Assembly: GCF_900106995.1 (NCBI RefSeq)
Contig: NZ_FNOK01000061.1
Location: forward strand, 1-57,611
DNA length: 57,611 nucleotides
Direction: 5' to 3'
Source: Saccharopolyspora shandongensis
GTDB lineage: Bacteria; Actinomycetota; Actinomycetes; Mycobacteriales; Pseudonocardiaceae
Part shown: positions 33,735-42,884 of the stretch, piece after piece
Numbering within the stretch: the first letter of the stretch is position 1
Layout of the letters: the number at the start of each line of letters is the position of its first letter
Position numbers and translations under genes: made by a program
Notes under the pieces: generated by a model
The model's database searches: none
The model's input: only the letters and a program-made list of their open reading frames with translations
What the model was told of the DNA's origin: nothing

Positions 33735-33756
33735 AGTATTTGAACATTCAAATACT
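33735..33756. promoter_or_regulatory. Perfect 22-bp palindrome, MarR operator
   Basis: AGTATTTGAA (33735-33744) and TTCAAATACT (33747-33756) are perfect 10-bp complements around CA, 19 bp before the MarR start. AT-rich palindromes of this size are typical MarR autoregulatory operators, and this one stands out in GC-rich DNA. Confidence 0.75.
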
Positions 33757-33805
33757 ATGTGTGATCAGCGGCGGAGCGATCGGTGAAGATCACAATCGGC
33801 TCGGC

Positions 33806-34795
33806 TCACCGCCGGGCCAGCAGGTCATCGGCCGGGAGCGCGTTGATCACGCGGTCGGCGGGCACCTCGCACTCCTCGGCCCGCGCGCATCCGTAGGCCA
33901 ACCAGTCGAGCTGACCTGGGGCGTGCGCGTCGGAGTCGATGCTGAACTCGCAGCCGATGTCGCGGGCGAGCCGGATCAGCTCGCGCGGCGGGTCCAGCCG
34001 GTCCGGCCGGGAGTTGATCTCGACCGCGACGCCGTTGTCCCGGCACGCCTCGAACACCGCCACCGCGTCGAAGGTGGACTGCGGCCGCTTCCGGTCGCCG
34101 ATCAGCCGCCCGGTGCAGTGTCCCAGCACGTCCACGTGCGGGTTGGCCACCGCCGCGCACATCCGCCGCGTCATGGCCGGCGCGGCCATCCGCAGGTCGG
34201 AGTGCACGCTGGCCACCACGACGTCCAGCTCGGCGAGCAGGTCCTCGTCCTGGTCCAGCGCGCCGGCCGACAGGATGTCGACCTCGATGCCGGTGAGGAT
34301 GCGGAACGGCGCGAGGCGCTCGTTCAGCCCGGCGACCACCTCCAACTGCTCGCGCAGCCGCTCGGCGGACAGGCCGCGGGCCACGGTCAGCCGGGGCGAG
34401 TGGTCGGTGAGCACCATCCACTCGTGCCCGAGCTCCCGGGCGGTGACGGCCATCTCGGCGATCGGGCTGCCGCCGTCGGACCAGTCGGAATGGGTGTGGC
34501 AGTCGCCGCGCAGCGCCGCCCGCAGTCGCCGCCCGTGCTCCGGAACGTCCACTTCGGACCGCAGGCGCGCCAGGTAGTCCGGGATCTCGCCGCGGTGCGC
34601 GGCCTCGATGACGGCGGCGGTGGTCCTGCCGATGCCCTCCAGCGCGGTCAGCCGCCCGGACGCCACCCGCTTGTCCAGGTCCGGGAGGTCGTCGACGACC
34701 GCGGCGGCGCGCCGGAACGCCCGCACCCGGTAGGTCGGCGCGCCCTCGCGCTCCAGCCAGAACGCGATTTCGCGCAACGCCCGTGTCGCATCCAC
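33806..34795 (-). CDS. PHP-domain phosphoesterase with N-terminal helix-hairpin-helix region
   Basis: The 329-aa protein begins with a PolX-like 8-kDa/HhH segment (MDATRALREIAFWLEREGAP ... LTALEGIGRTTAAVIEAAHR). A PHP domain follows with metal-binding motifs GDCHTHSDWSDGG (~96), VLTDHSPRL, GIEVDIL, SVHSDLRM, DVLGHCTGR and DSDAHAPGQL. It lacks the polymerase palm of PolX, so it is a short PHP protein that may be a nuclease or phosphatase. The start is GTG with AAGGACGG upstream. Confidence 0.87.
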   Translation of the reverse strand: MDATRALREIAFWLEREGAPTYRVRAFRRAAAVVDDLPDLDKRVASGRLTALEGIGRTTAAVIEAAHRGEIPDYLARLRSEVDVPEHGRRLRAALRGDCHTHSDWSDGGSPIAEMAVTARELGHEWMVLTDHSPRLTVARGLSAERLREQLEVVAGLNERLAPFRILTGIEVDILSAGALDQDEDLLAELDVVVASVHSDLRMAAPAMTRRMCAAVANPHVDVLGHCTGRLIGDRKRPQSTFDAVAVFEACRDNGVAVEINSRPDRLDPPRELIRLARDIGCEFSIDSDAHAPGQLDWLAYGCARAEECEVPADRVINALPADDLLARR

Positions 34796-34921
34796 GCCGT
34801 CCTTGGTAGCCGCTGCCGGGCCGGCGCGCCACCGGCGATTCGTCCCGGGGTCTTGGCCGCGGGCGGGGCCGCGGCGTTAGATGGCGACCGGAACGGTTCT
34901 CCGAGAGGCGCGAGGTGCAGA

Positions 34922-35989
34922 TTGCAGCAGTACGAAGTGGCCGTGCTGCCCGGTGACGGGATCGGCAACGAGGTCATGCCGGAAGCGTTGCGGGTGCTCG
35001 AGGTGATCGGGGCGAAGTACGGGGTGCGGTTCGGCTTCCGGCACTTCGACTGGAGCTGCGAGACCTACCGCAGCACCGGCCGAATGATGCCCGCAGACGG
35101 GCTGGACCGGCTGCGCGACCACGACTCGATCCTGCTCGGCGCGGTCGGCTGGCCCGGCGTGCCCGACCACATCTCGCTGTGGGGGCTGCTGCTGCCGATC
35201 CGCCGGGAGTTCGACCAGTACGTCAACCTGCGCCCGGTGCGGCTGCTGCCGGGCGTGACGCCGCCGGTACGCGACAAGGAGCCCGGCGACATCGACTTCT
35301 GGGTGGTCCGGGAGAACACCGAGGGCGAGTACTCCCAGCTCGGCGGGCGGCAGGGCGAGGGCACCCCGAACGAGATGGTGCTGCAGACCGCCGCGTTCAC
35401 CAGGCGCGGCACCGACCGCATCATGCGCTACGCCTTCGAACTGGCCCGCAAGCTCGGCAAGCCGCACGTCACCTCGGCGACGAAGTCCAACGGCATCTAC
35501 TACTCGATGCCGTACTGGGACGAGCGGTTCGCGGCCATCTCCGCCGAATACCCGGACATCACCGTGGACCAGGACCACATCGACATCCTGTGCGCGCGGT
35601 TCGTGATGACGCCGGAACGCTTCGACGTGGTGGTCGCCAGCAACCTCTTCGGCGACATCCTCTCCGACCTCGGGCCCGGCGTGACCGGCACGATCGGGGT
35701 CGCGCCGTCGGGCAACATCAACCCGGAACGCGACTACCCGTCGACGTTCGAGCCGGTGCACGGCTCGGCGCCGGACATCGCGGGCCGGGGCATCGCCAAC
35801 CCGATCGGCCAGATCTGGTCCGCGGCGATGATGCTGGACCACCTCGGCCTGCCGGAGGCCGGGGCCGACGTGGTCCGCGCGATCGAGCAGGTCCTGACCG
35901 ACGCGTCGGCGCCGCGCACCCCGGACCTCGGCGGCAAGGCGACCACCGAGGACCTCGGCAAGGCCGTCGCGGCCGCTGTGCAGGGCTGA
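34922..35989 (+). CDS. Tartrate/D-malate/isopropylmalate dehydrogenase family enzyme
   Basis: The 355-aa decarboxylating dehydrogenase has LPGDGIGNEVMPEALRVLEV at the N-terminus, the substrate segment RREFDQYVNLRPVRLLPGV, VVRENTEGEYSQLGG, the catalytic Lys in SATKSNGIYYSMPYW and the metal-binding region VVASNLFGDILSDL with EPVHGSAPDIAG. WGLLLPIRREFDQY is typical of tartrate dehydrogenase/D-malate dehydrogenase (TtuC/DmlA) more than of LeuB. NAD+ and Mg/Mn use are expected. The start appears to be TTG with GAGGTGCAG upstream. No LeuCD genes are near, which supports a catabolic role. Confidence 0.87.
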   Translation: MQQYEVAVLPGDGIGNEVMPEALRVLEVIGAKYGVRFGFRHFDWSCETYRSTGRMMPADGLDRLRDHDSILLGAVGWPGVPDHISLWGLLLPIRREFDQYVNLRPVRLLPGVTPPVRDKEPGDIDFWVVRENTEGEYSQLGGRQGEGTPNEMVLQTAAFTRRGTDRIMRYAFELARKLGKPHVTSATKSNGIYYSMPYWDERFAAISAEYPDITVDQDHIDILCARFVMTPERFDVVVASNLFGDILSDLGPGVTGTIGVAPSGNINPERDYPSTFEPVHGSAPDIAGRGIANPIGQIWSAAMMLDHLGLPEAGADVVRAIEQVLTDASAPRTPDLGGKATTEDLGKAVAAAVQG

Positions 35990-36000
35990 CCGGCCGGTGC

Positions 36001-36056
36001 CGGTTTCGCGAGAGATCGACGTTCACCCCGGTGACCGCCGGTTGCTCGCGAAACCG
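36001..36056. terminator. Bidirectional terminator hairpin
   Basis: CGGTTTCGCGAG (36001-36012) and CTCGCGAAACCG (36045-36056) are a perfect 12-bp stem with a 32-nt loop. It lies between the convergent dehydrogenase (35989) and amidase (36067) genes. Confidence 0.7.
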
Positions 36057-36066
36057 CGCCCGGCGG

Positions 36067-37413
36067 TCATGGCGCGGCGTCGGCGATCCGGGCCGCGACG
36101 GCCAGCAGCAGGTCTTCGCGTCCGGGCCGGCAGGCCAGCTGGACGCCGACCGGGAGGTCGCCGATGGTGCCGGCCGGGACCGAGACCGCCGGGATGCCCG
36201 CCACGTTCCACGTCTTGGTCAGCGATACCAGGGCACCGCGGACCGTCGCGGCGGCGCCGTCGATCTCGATCTCGCGCCGGCCGATGGCGGGCGCGACCAT
36301 GCAGGTCGTCGCCAGTGCCAGCAGGTCGACCCGGGTGAGCAGGCCGTCGATCTCGGCGCGCCACCGGTCGCGGGCCACGAGTGCCCGCACGTGCTGCCAG
36401 CCCGCCGTTTTCGCGGCTTCTTCCAGCCGTCCCAGGACGTCCGGCGTGAACAGCTGCGGGTTCTGCGCCACGCGCTCGGCGTGGATCGCGTACGCCTCGC
36501 TGTTCTGGATGCCTGCGAAGGCCTCGTGCAGGACGGCGGGGTCGCGCAGTTCGACGTCCCGCACCGCGAGGCCTTCGAGGTCCAGGGCAGTGCGGGCGAT
36601 CCGCGCGACGTCCGGGTCGGTGGGGTGCAGCGTGCCCGGGTCGATCCAGCCGATGCTCGCGGTCTCCCCCGCTTCGCGGCTGACGGTGTCGCGCAGCCCG
36701 GCCAGCACCCGGTAGCCGGTCCGGCAGTCCTGCGGGCTCCTGGCCAGCACGCCGACGTGGTCCAGCGACTGCGACAGCGGGAACACGCCGCCGGCCGGGA
36801 TCGCGTTGAACGCCGGTTTGAAGCCCACCACCCCGCACATCGCCGCCGGGATGCGCACCGAGCCGCCGGTGTCGGTGCCCAGCGCCAGCGGCACCATCCC
36901 GGCCGCGACCGCGGCCCCGCTGCCGCCGCTGGACCCGCCCGTGACCCGGCTCGGGTCGTGCGGGTTGCGGGACGGCCCCTGGTGCGAGCTGTCGCCGGTC
37001 GGGCCGAACGCGAACTCGTGCGTCGTGGTCTTGCCGACCAGCACCGCGCCGCCGTCGCGCAGCCGCGTCACGCACTCGGCATCCGATGTGGACACGTTGG
37101 TCGCGAAGTGCGCGGATCCCATGGTCGTGGGCAGGTCGGCGACGTCGATGATGTCCTTCACCGCGACCGGAATCCCGTGCAGCGGTCCCCGGTCGCGGCC
37201 TTCGGCCAGCTCGGCGTCGGCCTTCTCGGCGGCCTTCAGCGCGCCGTCGCGGTCGACGGTCACGAAGGCGTTGAGCTCGCCGTCGAGTTCTTCGATGGAA
37301 GCCAGGGCGGCCCGGGCCAGTTCGACCGCGGTCACCTCGGCGGCGCGCAGTTGTGCGGCGAGCCCGCCGATCGTGCGGTCGGCGAAGAAGCCCGCTGGGC
37401 GTTGCTGGGTCAA
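36067..37413 (-). CDS. Amidase signature family hydrolase
   Basis: The 448-aa protein has the full Ser-cisSer-Lys triad region: Lys in GIPVAVKDIIDVADLP (~85), GGSSGGSGAAVAAGMVPLAL (~155-175) and GTDTGGSVRIPAAMCGVVGF with the nucleophile Ser. There are no GatB/GatC neighbours, and this is not GatA-like at the C-terminus, so it is a stand-alone amidase. The start is TTG at 37413. Substrate unknown. Confidence 0.88.
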   Translation of the reverse strand: MTQQRPAGFFADRTIGGLAAQLRAAEVTAVELARAALASIEELDGELNAFVTVDRDGALKAAEKADAELAEGRDRGPLHGIPVAVKDIIDVADLPTTMGSAHFATNVSTSDAECVTRLRDGGAVLVGKTTTHEFAFGPTGDSSHQGPSRNPHDPSRVTGGSSGGSGAAVAAGMVPLALGTDTGGSVRIPAAMCGVVGFKPAFNAIPAGGVFPLSQSLDHVGVLARSPQDCRTGYRVLAGLRDTVSREAGETASIGWIDPGTLHPTDPDVARIARTALDLEGLAVRDVELRDPAVLHEAFAGIQNSEAYAIHAERVAQNPQLFTPDVLGRLEEAAKTAGWQHVRALVARDRWRAEIDGLLTRVDLLALATTCMVAPAIGRREIEIDGAAATVRGALVSLTKTWNVAGIPAVSVPAGTIGDLPVGVQLACRPGREDLLLAVAARIADAAP

Positions 37414-37498
37414 CGCGGCTGCACCTCACTTCCCGGCGTTCCGGTGAACGATCATCCTGCGTCGCGGCGGCGATTCAGTCAACGCTTCAACCAAACGA

Positions 37499-39121
37499 TC
37501 ACCGGGCGCCGACGAGCAGCTCCGCCTCCCAGAGATCGAGGTAGGGGCCGGGGGCCGCCACCAGTTCGTCGTGCGGGCCGCGTTGCACGATCCGGCCGCG
37601 ATCCAGGACCAGCACCTCGTCGAACTCCGGCAGGCAGGCCAGCCGGTGCGTGACGACGACCGTCGTTCGGCCGGATCGCGCGCCCAGCACACCGGTGAGC
37701 AGTTCGTCGGCCAGCCTGGTCTCCAGGGATTCGCCCGGTTCGTCCAGGAGCAGCACCGGCGGGTCGGCCAGCAGTGCCCGGGCCAGCAGCAGGCGCTGCC
37801 GTTGGCCGCCCGAGATGTCCTGGCCGCTCTCGCCGACGAGCGTGTCGAAGCCCGCAGGCAGGCCGCGGATCCAGTCGAGCAGCCCGGCCTGCTCCGAGGC
37901 GCGCGCCAGCTGCTCATCGGTGGCATCCGGTGCGGCCAGCCGCAGGTTCTCCCGGATGGTGGTGTCGAAGACGTGCGCGTCCTGGGTCACCGCACGGGTT
38001 TCCGGGCGCTCGACCTGCCCGGTCGACGGCTCGACCAACCCGGCCATGACGCCGAGCGCGGTGCTCTTGCCTGCCCCGCTGGCGCCGACGATCGCGACCG
38101 TCCGGCCCGGCTCGATGACCAGGTCGATGCCGCGCAGCGCCGGAGCCGCGTAGTGCACCGACACGTCATGGAGGGCGAGCCGTCCCGCGTTCGCCTGCGG
38201 ATCCGGCTTCGGCGCGACGGTCAGCAGCTCGGCGACCCGACGCAACGCCGGACGGTGTTCGGCGTACTTGCGCGCGGCTTCGACGAGCGGCATTACCGGC
38301 TCGAATGCCGCCAGCGCCAGGAATCCCACCACCGCGGCCGTGACCTGCTGGCGACCGTCGAGCACCGCGAGCCACGTCGCGCCTACCGCCGTCAGGCCCT
38401 GGACCGCGATCCCGGCCGCCGTCAGGAAACCGGCCGCCCGGGCGGAAGCCCGCTCGCGGCGGACGATCCGCGCGGTGTGCTCCCCGGCTCGGGCCGTTGC
38501 CCCGGCGGTGGCGTTGAACGCGGCCAGTTCCCTTGCGCCGTCGACGAGATCCGCACTGGCCACCGCGAGCAGCGCACGATCCTCCGCTGCCGCAGCCAGA
38601 TTCCGGCCCGACATCGGCGCCGCGACCAGCGGCAGCACCACACCGGCCAGCAGCAGGCCCGCGACCAGCACCGCCCCGGCCGCCGGGACGACCGCGAGGC
38701 ACACCAGCGCCGACGAGACGCCCACGACGAGCGCTATCGCCGCCGGTGACAGGCAGCGCAGCAGCAACTCTTGCACGCTGTCCACGTCGGCGATCAGGCG
38801 AGTCAGCGCGTCGCCGTCGCGCAACGGCGGTCGCCCGAGCCTCGACCGGAACACCTTCGGCCGGAGCTCGGCGACCACGCGCAGCGCGGCGTCGTGCCCG
38901 GCGAGCCGCTCCAGGTAGCGGAACGTGCCGCGTGCCAGGGCGCAGGCTCGGACGCCGACGATCGCCAGGCTCAGCGCGGACAGCGCGGGCTGCTCCGCGG
39001 CGCGGGTGATCAGCCAGGCCGCCAACGCCATCAGGGCCACGGCGCTGAGTTCGGCCACCATTCCGCACGCCACCGCGGCGAGCAGCCGCGGGGCGCGGAA
39101 GAGCCGCAGCATCGCGATCAT
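37499..39121 (-). CDS. cydC: Thiol reductant ABC exporter subunit CydC
   Basis: The 540-aa half-transporter has a six-helix TM domain (to ~310) and an ATPase with Walker A GASGAGKST, signature SGGQRQRLLLARAL and Walker B PVLLLDEPGESLE. CydDC exports glutathione or cysteine-type thiols and is needed to assemble cytochrome bd. The ATG overlaps the cydD stop (ATGA at 39118-39121). It is the last gene of cydABDC. Confidence 0.92.
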   Translation of the reverse strand: MIAMLRLFRAPRLLAAVACGMVAELSAVALMALAAWLITRAAEQPALSALSLAIVGVRACALARGTFRYLERLAGHDAALRVVAELRPKVFRSRLGRPPLRDGDALTRLIADVDSVQELLLRCLSPAAIALVVGVSSALVCLAVVPAAGAVLVAGLLLAGVVLPLVAAPMSGRNLAAAAEDRALLAVASADLVDGARELAAFNATAGATARAGEHTARIVRRERASARAAGFLTAAGIAVQGLTAVGATWLAVLDGRQQVTAAVVGFLALAAFEPVMPLVEAARKYAEHRPALRRVAELLTVAPKPDPQANAGRLALHDVSVHYAAPALRGIDLVIEPGRTVAIVGASGAGKSTALGVMAGLVEPSTGQVERPETRAVTQDAHVFDTTIRENLRLAAPDATDEQLARASEQAGLLDWIRGLPAGFDTLVGESGQDISGGQRQRLLLARALLADPPVLLLDEPGESLETRLADELLTGVLGARSGRTTVVVTHRLACLPEFDEVLVLDRGRIVQRGPHDELVAAPGPYLDLWEAELLVGAR

Positions 39122-40719
39122 GCCGCCACCTCCGCCGGGGATTCGACGACGCCGCCGCGAATCCGGATGACCCGGTCGGCCGTCGCGAGCAGGGCGGGGC
39201 GGTGCGCGACGACGATGGCCGTGCGGCAGCTGAGCACCGTCGCCGCCGATGCCGCCAAGGCCGACTCGCTGTGCAGGTCCAGCCGCGCCGTGGGCTCGTC
39301 CAGCAGGACGAGCGGCGCGTCCTTCAGGTAGGCGCGGGCGACGGCGATCCGTTGCCGCTGCCCCGCCGACAGGTCCGCCCCTCGCTCGCCGAGCCGGGAC
39401 CGGTAGCCCTCCGGTTGCCGTTCGACGAACTCCGCGGCGTGCGCGGCACGAGCCGCCTCGCGTACTTGCTCCATCGATGCCTCCGGTGCGCCGAGGCGGA
39501 TGTTGTCGGCCACGGTCGCGGCGAACAGGTGCGGGTGCTGCGGCACCCATGCCACCCGGCGTCGCCACCGGTCGATGTCGAGATCCCGCAGGTCGACGCC
39601 GTCGACGAGGATCCGCCCGCGCTCCGGCGCCACGAAGCCCAGCAGCAGGTGGAGCACCGTGGACTTGCCCGCTCCGCTGGGCCCGACCAGCGCTACCTTC
39701 TCCCCCGGGCGGACCACGAACGAAACCCGGTCCAGCACCGGGGTTTCCTGGCCTGGGAAGCGGACCGTCACCTCGTCGAACCTGATCTCGCCCGCCGTCG
39801 CGCGGCGCCGGCCGCCCGGCTCATCTGTCGAGCGGTCGAGGATCTCGAACGACTCCTCGACCACGGCCATCCCCTCGGCCCCGGCGTGGAACCGGGTGCC
39901 CAGCGCGCGCAGCGGGATCAGCGCTTCCGGCGTCAGCAGCAGCACCAGCAGGGCGGTGTCGAGGTGGAGGCCGCCGGCGAGCAGGCGCAGCCCGATCGGC
40001 ACCGCCACCAGCGCGATCGCCAGCGAGCACACGGTTTCCAGCACGAACCCGGACAGGAACGCCGTGCGCAGCGCGCCCATCGTCGCCCGGCGGTGTTCGT
40101 CGGCCATCCGCCCGATCACCGCCGCCTGGTGCTCGGCCCGCAGGAAGACCCGCAGGGTGGTCAGCCCGGCCAGGACGTCCCGGAAGTGCCCGCCCAGCCG
40201 CCGGAGGTGCGCCCACTGGTGCCGGGTGACATCACGGGTGCGCAACCCGATCACCGCGCCGAACAACGGGATCAGCGGCATGCTCGCGGCGACGATCAGC
40301 GCCGAGGACCAGTCCGCGAAGCCCAGCCGCACCAGCACCAGCGGCGGCACCGCCACCGCCACCAACAACTGCGGGACCACGCCGGTGAGCAGGGGCTCCA
40401 GTGCGTCGAGGCCCCTGGTGACGAGCGTGGTGAACGACCCGCTCGACCGCTGCGAGCCCGCGCGGGCCAACAAGTCGCGGCGCACCGCAGCCTTCGCGTC
40501 CGCCGCGGCGCGCTGGATCAGCGCACCGCCGGCCCACGCGGCGCTGGCGCGCAGCGCGACCGCGCCCGCCAGCCACGGCAGGTAGCCGGGGTCGAGCCGG
40601 GCGATGGCGAGGGCCAGCAGATCGGCTTGCGCGATGATCAGCGCGCCTTGCGCCAGCGCCAGGCACGCCACGGCGATCAGGACGGGTCGGGGCAACAGGC
40701 CCAGCAGTCGCTTGTTCAC
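39118..40719 (-). CDS. cydD: Thiol reductant ABC exporter subunit CydD
   Basis: The 533-aa half-transporter has TM helices to ~300 (LAGLTTLRVFLRAEHQAAVI motif) and an ATPase with Walker A GPSGAGKST, signature LSAGQRQRIAVARAYL and Walker B PLVLLDEPTARLDLHSE. The GTG at 40719 overlaps the cydB stop (GTGA). It forms the heterodimer with CydC. Confidence 0.93.
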   Translation of the reverse strand: MNKRLLGLLPRPVLIAVACLALAQGALIIAQADLLALAIARLDPGYLPWLAGAVALRASAAWAGGALIQRAAADAKAAVRRDLLARAGSQRSSGSFTTLVTRGLDALEPLLTGVVPQLLVAVAVPPLVLVRLGFADWSSALIVAASMPLIPLFGAVIGLRTRDVTRHQWAHLRRLGGHFRDVLAGLTTLRVFLRAEHQAAVIGRMADEHRRATMGALRTAFLSGFVLETVCSLAIALVAVPIGLRLLAGGLHLDTALLVLLLTPEALIPLRALGTRFHAGAEGMAVVEESFEILDRSTDEPGGRRRATAGEIRFDEVTVRFPGQETPVLDRVSFVVRPGEKVALVGPSGAGKSTVLHLLLGFVAPERGRILVDGVDLRDLDIDRWRRRVAWVPQHPHLFAATVADNIRLGAPEASMEQVREAARAAHAAEFVERQPEGYRSRLGERGADLSAGQRQRIAVARAYLKDAPLVLLDEPTARLDLHSESALAASAATVLSCRTAIVVAHRPALLATADRVIRIRGGVVESPAEVAA

Positions 40720-41492
40720 AGGTACGACGGCCTTTCCACCCTGCCCCGGCACACCCACCACGCGTAGGCCTGCGCGGCGATCAGCAGCGGCGTGATCACC
40801 ATCATCGCCGGGAGCAGCAGGCCCAGCGTGCCCGGATCGGCGGTGTTGTCCAGCAGCGGTAGGCGGATTCCCACCACCAGGCACAGCAGCGCCATCGCCG
40901 CCGACGTCAGCGCGAACACCCGCCGCTCGTCACCGCGCCCGAACAACGCCCTCGCCCGCTGGTGCAGCGGCCCGGACAGCCGAAGCGCGGCGAAGGCCAG
41001 CCCGTGCACCGCGAACACCGCCGCGATCGCGACCGCCGCCAGCACCGCGCCGGGCCCGGTGGCCACGGCGTGGAACTGGCCCGCCAGCAGGCCCGCGAAC
41101 ATCCAGCCCCAGCTGAGCGCGACCGCCCAGCTGCCGCCGGTGATCGTCGCGTCGCAGATCGCCCACCAGGCCCGGACATCCGCCCGGCCGCGCAGCCACA
41201 GCCCCATGTCACGCAGGATCCAGCCGCACAGCAGCAGCACCACCGCCGGGAACAGGCCGCTGAGCAGTTCTCCTTCCAGCTCGGGGAAATTGCCGACGAG
41301 GACGCCGGCGGTGGCCACCAGCCAGACCTCGTTGCCGAGGAAGAACGGGGCGATGGCGGCGATCACCAGGCGGCGTTGCGCCGCGTCCCGGCCCAGCACC
41401 GGCAGCAGCATGCCCACCCCGATGTCCGCACCGCCCAACAAGAAGTAGCCGAGGGCGAAAACGCCCAACGCCACGACGGCCAGCAGCTCCAC
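40716..41492 (-). CDS. cydB: Cytochrome bd quinol oxidase subunit II
   Basis: The 258-aa protein shows CydB text: GVFALGYFLLGGADIGVGML, IAPFFLGNEVWLVATAGVLV and WGWMFAGLLAG; the C-terminal MVITPLLIAAQAYAWWVCRG is the last helix. It is shorter than typical CydB (about 330-380 aa), with roughly seven helices visible instead of eight or nine. The shortening lies in the second half, but the reading frame is continuous and coupled at both ends, so it is probably a genuine compact form. It starts at GTG 41492, 11 bp after cydA. Confidence 0.88.
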   Translation of the reverse strand: MELLAVVALGVFALGYFLLGGADIGVGMLLPVLGRDAAQRRLVIAAIAPFFLGNEVWLVATAGVLVGNFPELEGELLSGLFPAVVLLLCGWILRDMGLWLRGRADVRAWWAICDATITGGSWAVALSWGWMFAGLLAGQFHAVATGPGAVLAAVAIAAVFAVHGLAFAALRLSGPLHQRARALFGRGDERRVFALTSAAMALLCLVVGIRLPLLDNTADPGTLGLLLPAMMVITPLLIAAQAYAWWVCRGRVERPSYL

Positions 41493-41503
41493 GAGCGGTC
41501 TCC

Positions 41504-42775
41504 TTACAGCGATGCGGTGATCGGGGTCGGGCGGGTTTCGGCCTCCGGGCGGCCCAGGGCGACCTGGTCGGGCGCGCGACCGGCCTGGCGCAGCAGCAGC
41601 GCCCAGTTCACCACCAGCAGGAGTCCGAAGAGGACGGTGAAGGCCACCAGCGATGCCCGCATCGCCGCCGGTGACACGTCGGAAACCGCGTCCCGGGTGA
41701 GCAGGACGCCGTTGATCACCCACGGCTGGCGGCCCATCTCGCGGAACACCCAGCCGGAGAGCATCGAGATGTAGGGCAGCGGGATCGCCGCCATCAGCAG
41801 CAGGTGCCACAGCCGGAACCGCTGGACCACCGGCCTGAACAGGGCCAGCAGCGCGCTCGGCAGCACCAGGAGGAACATGAACCCGAACGCCGCCATCATC
41901 ACCGAACCGCCGGCGCTCACCCACTCCTCCGGCGGCACGTAGTCACCGGGACCGAAGCGGGCGACCTGCTCCGCCTGCAGCCGGGCGACCTCCGCCCCCC
42001 GGCCGCCCCACACCCCGAGCTTCATCGGCTGGTAGTCACCGATCACGTCGAACTGGATCCCGCCCGCGGTCGCGGTCGCGAACAGTGCCGGAAGCGCGGT
42101 GAACACCCCGATCCGCAGTGACTTGGTGAAAAGGTCCACCTCCGGATCGCGGCGGAACAGGCGGTAGGCACTGATCCCGGCGACGAAGAAGCCGGCCGTG
42201 ACGAGCGCTCCGCCCAGGATGTGCCAGAACGCCGCGATCGACGCCGGGTTGGTCAGCACCGCCCAGGTGTCGGTCAGCCGCAGCACGTCGCCGTCCCGCT
42301 CGTAGCCCACCGGGTTCTGCAGGAATCCGTTGGAGACCATGATCCAGTAGGCCGAGGCGTAGGCGGTGATCGTGACGCCCCAGATCAGGCCGAGGTGCAC
42401 CCAGCGGTTCAGCCGGTCCCAGCCGAAGATCCACAGGCCGAGGAACGTGGACTCGACGAAGAACGCGACCAGCGTCTCCATCGCCAGCGACGCGCCGAAG
42501 ACGTTGCCGGCCTGGTGCGTCAGCCCGCTCCAGGCCAGGCCGAACTGGAACTCCATCACCAGCCCGGTGACGATGCCGACGGCGTAGTTGATCACGTACA
42601 GCTGGCCCCAGAACCGGGTCATCCGCTGGTGCACCGGGTTCCGGGTCAGCGTCGCCCTGGTCTGGATGCACGCCACCAGCGTCGCCAGTCCGATGGTCAG
42701 GGCGACGAACAGGAAGTGGCCGCCTGCGGTCAGGGCGAACTGCAGGCGCGCCAGGTCGAGGGTCTCGGAATTCAC
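41504..42775 (-). CDS. cydA: Cytochrome bd quinol oxidase subunit I
   Basis: The 423-aa haem-binding subunit begins LDLARLQFALTAGGHFLFVA with the conserved haem ligand His. It also has NYAVGIVTGLVMEFQFG, FWHILGGALVTAGFF, GDYQPMKLGVWGGRGAE and REMGRQPWVING, the GRQPW quinol motif. The Q-loop is short, as in Gram-positive bd-S-type oxidases. The start is GTG at 42775. It leads cydABDC on the minus strand, 110 bp after the response regulator gene. Confidence 0.93.
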   Translation of the reverse strand: MNSETLDLARLQFALTAGGHFLFVALTIGLATLVACIQTRATLTRNPVHQRMTRFWGQLYVINYAVGIVTGLVMEFQFGLAWSGLTHQAGNVFGASLAMETLVAFFVESTFLGLWIFGWDRLNRWVHLGLIWGVTITAYASAYWIMVSNGFLQNPVGYERDGDVLRLTDTWAVLTNPASIAAFWHILGGALVTAGFFVAGISAYRLFRRDPEVDLFTKSLRIGVFTALPALFATATAGGIQFDVIGDYQPMKLGVWGGRGAEVARLQAEQVARFGPGDYVPPEEWVSAGGSVMMAAFGFMFLLVLPSALLALFRPVVQRFRLWHLLLMAAIPLPYISMLSGWVFREMGRQPWVINGVLLTRDAVSDVSPAAMRASLVAFTVLFGLLLVVNWALLLRQAGRAPDQVALGRPEAETRPTPITASL

Positions 42776-42884
42776 ACCGACAACACTGGCGGCAAGGTGC
42801 GCCCCGGGTCGTCAGCCCGGAGCGGGCACTTCGAGTACCGCAGCGGTTGCGCCCTAGGGGGGATCCCGTACGCCTGGAGTTGTG

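Noticed and set aside
42776..42884. Rex-type operator upstream of cydA
   Set aside because: No TTGTGAA-N4-TTCACAA-like palindrome found by eye.
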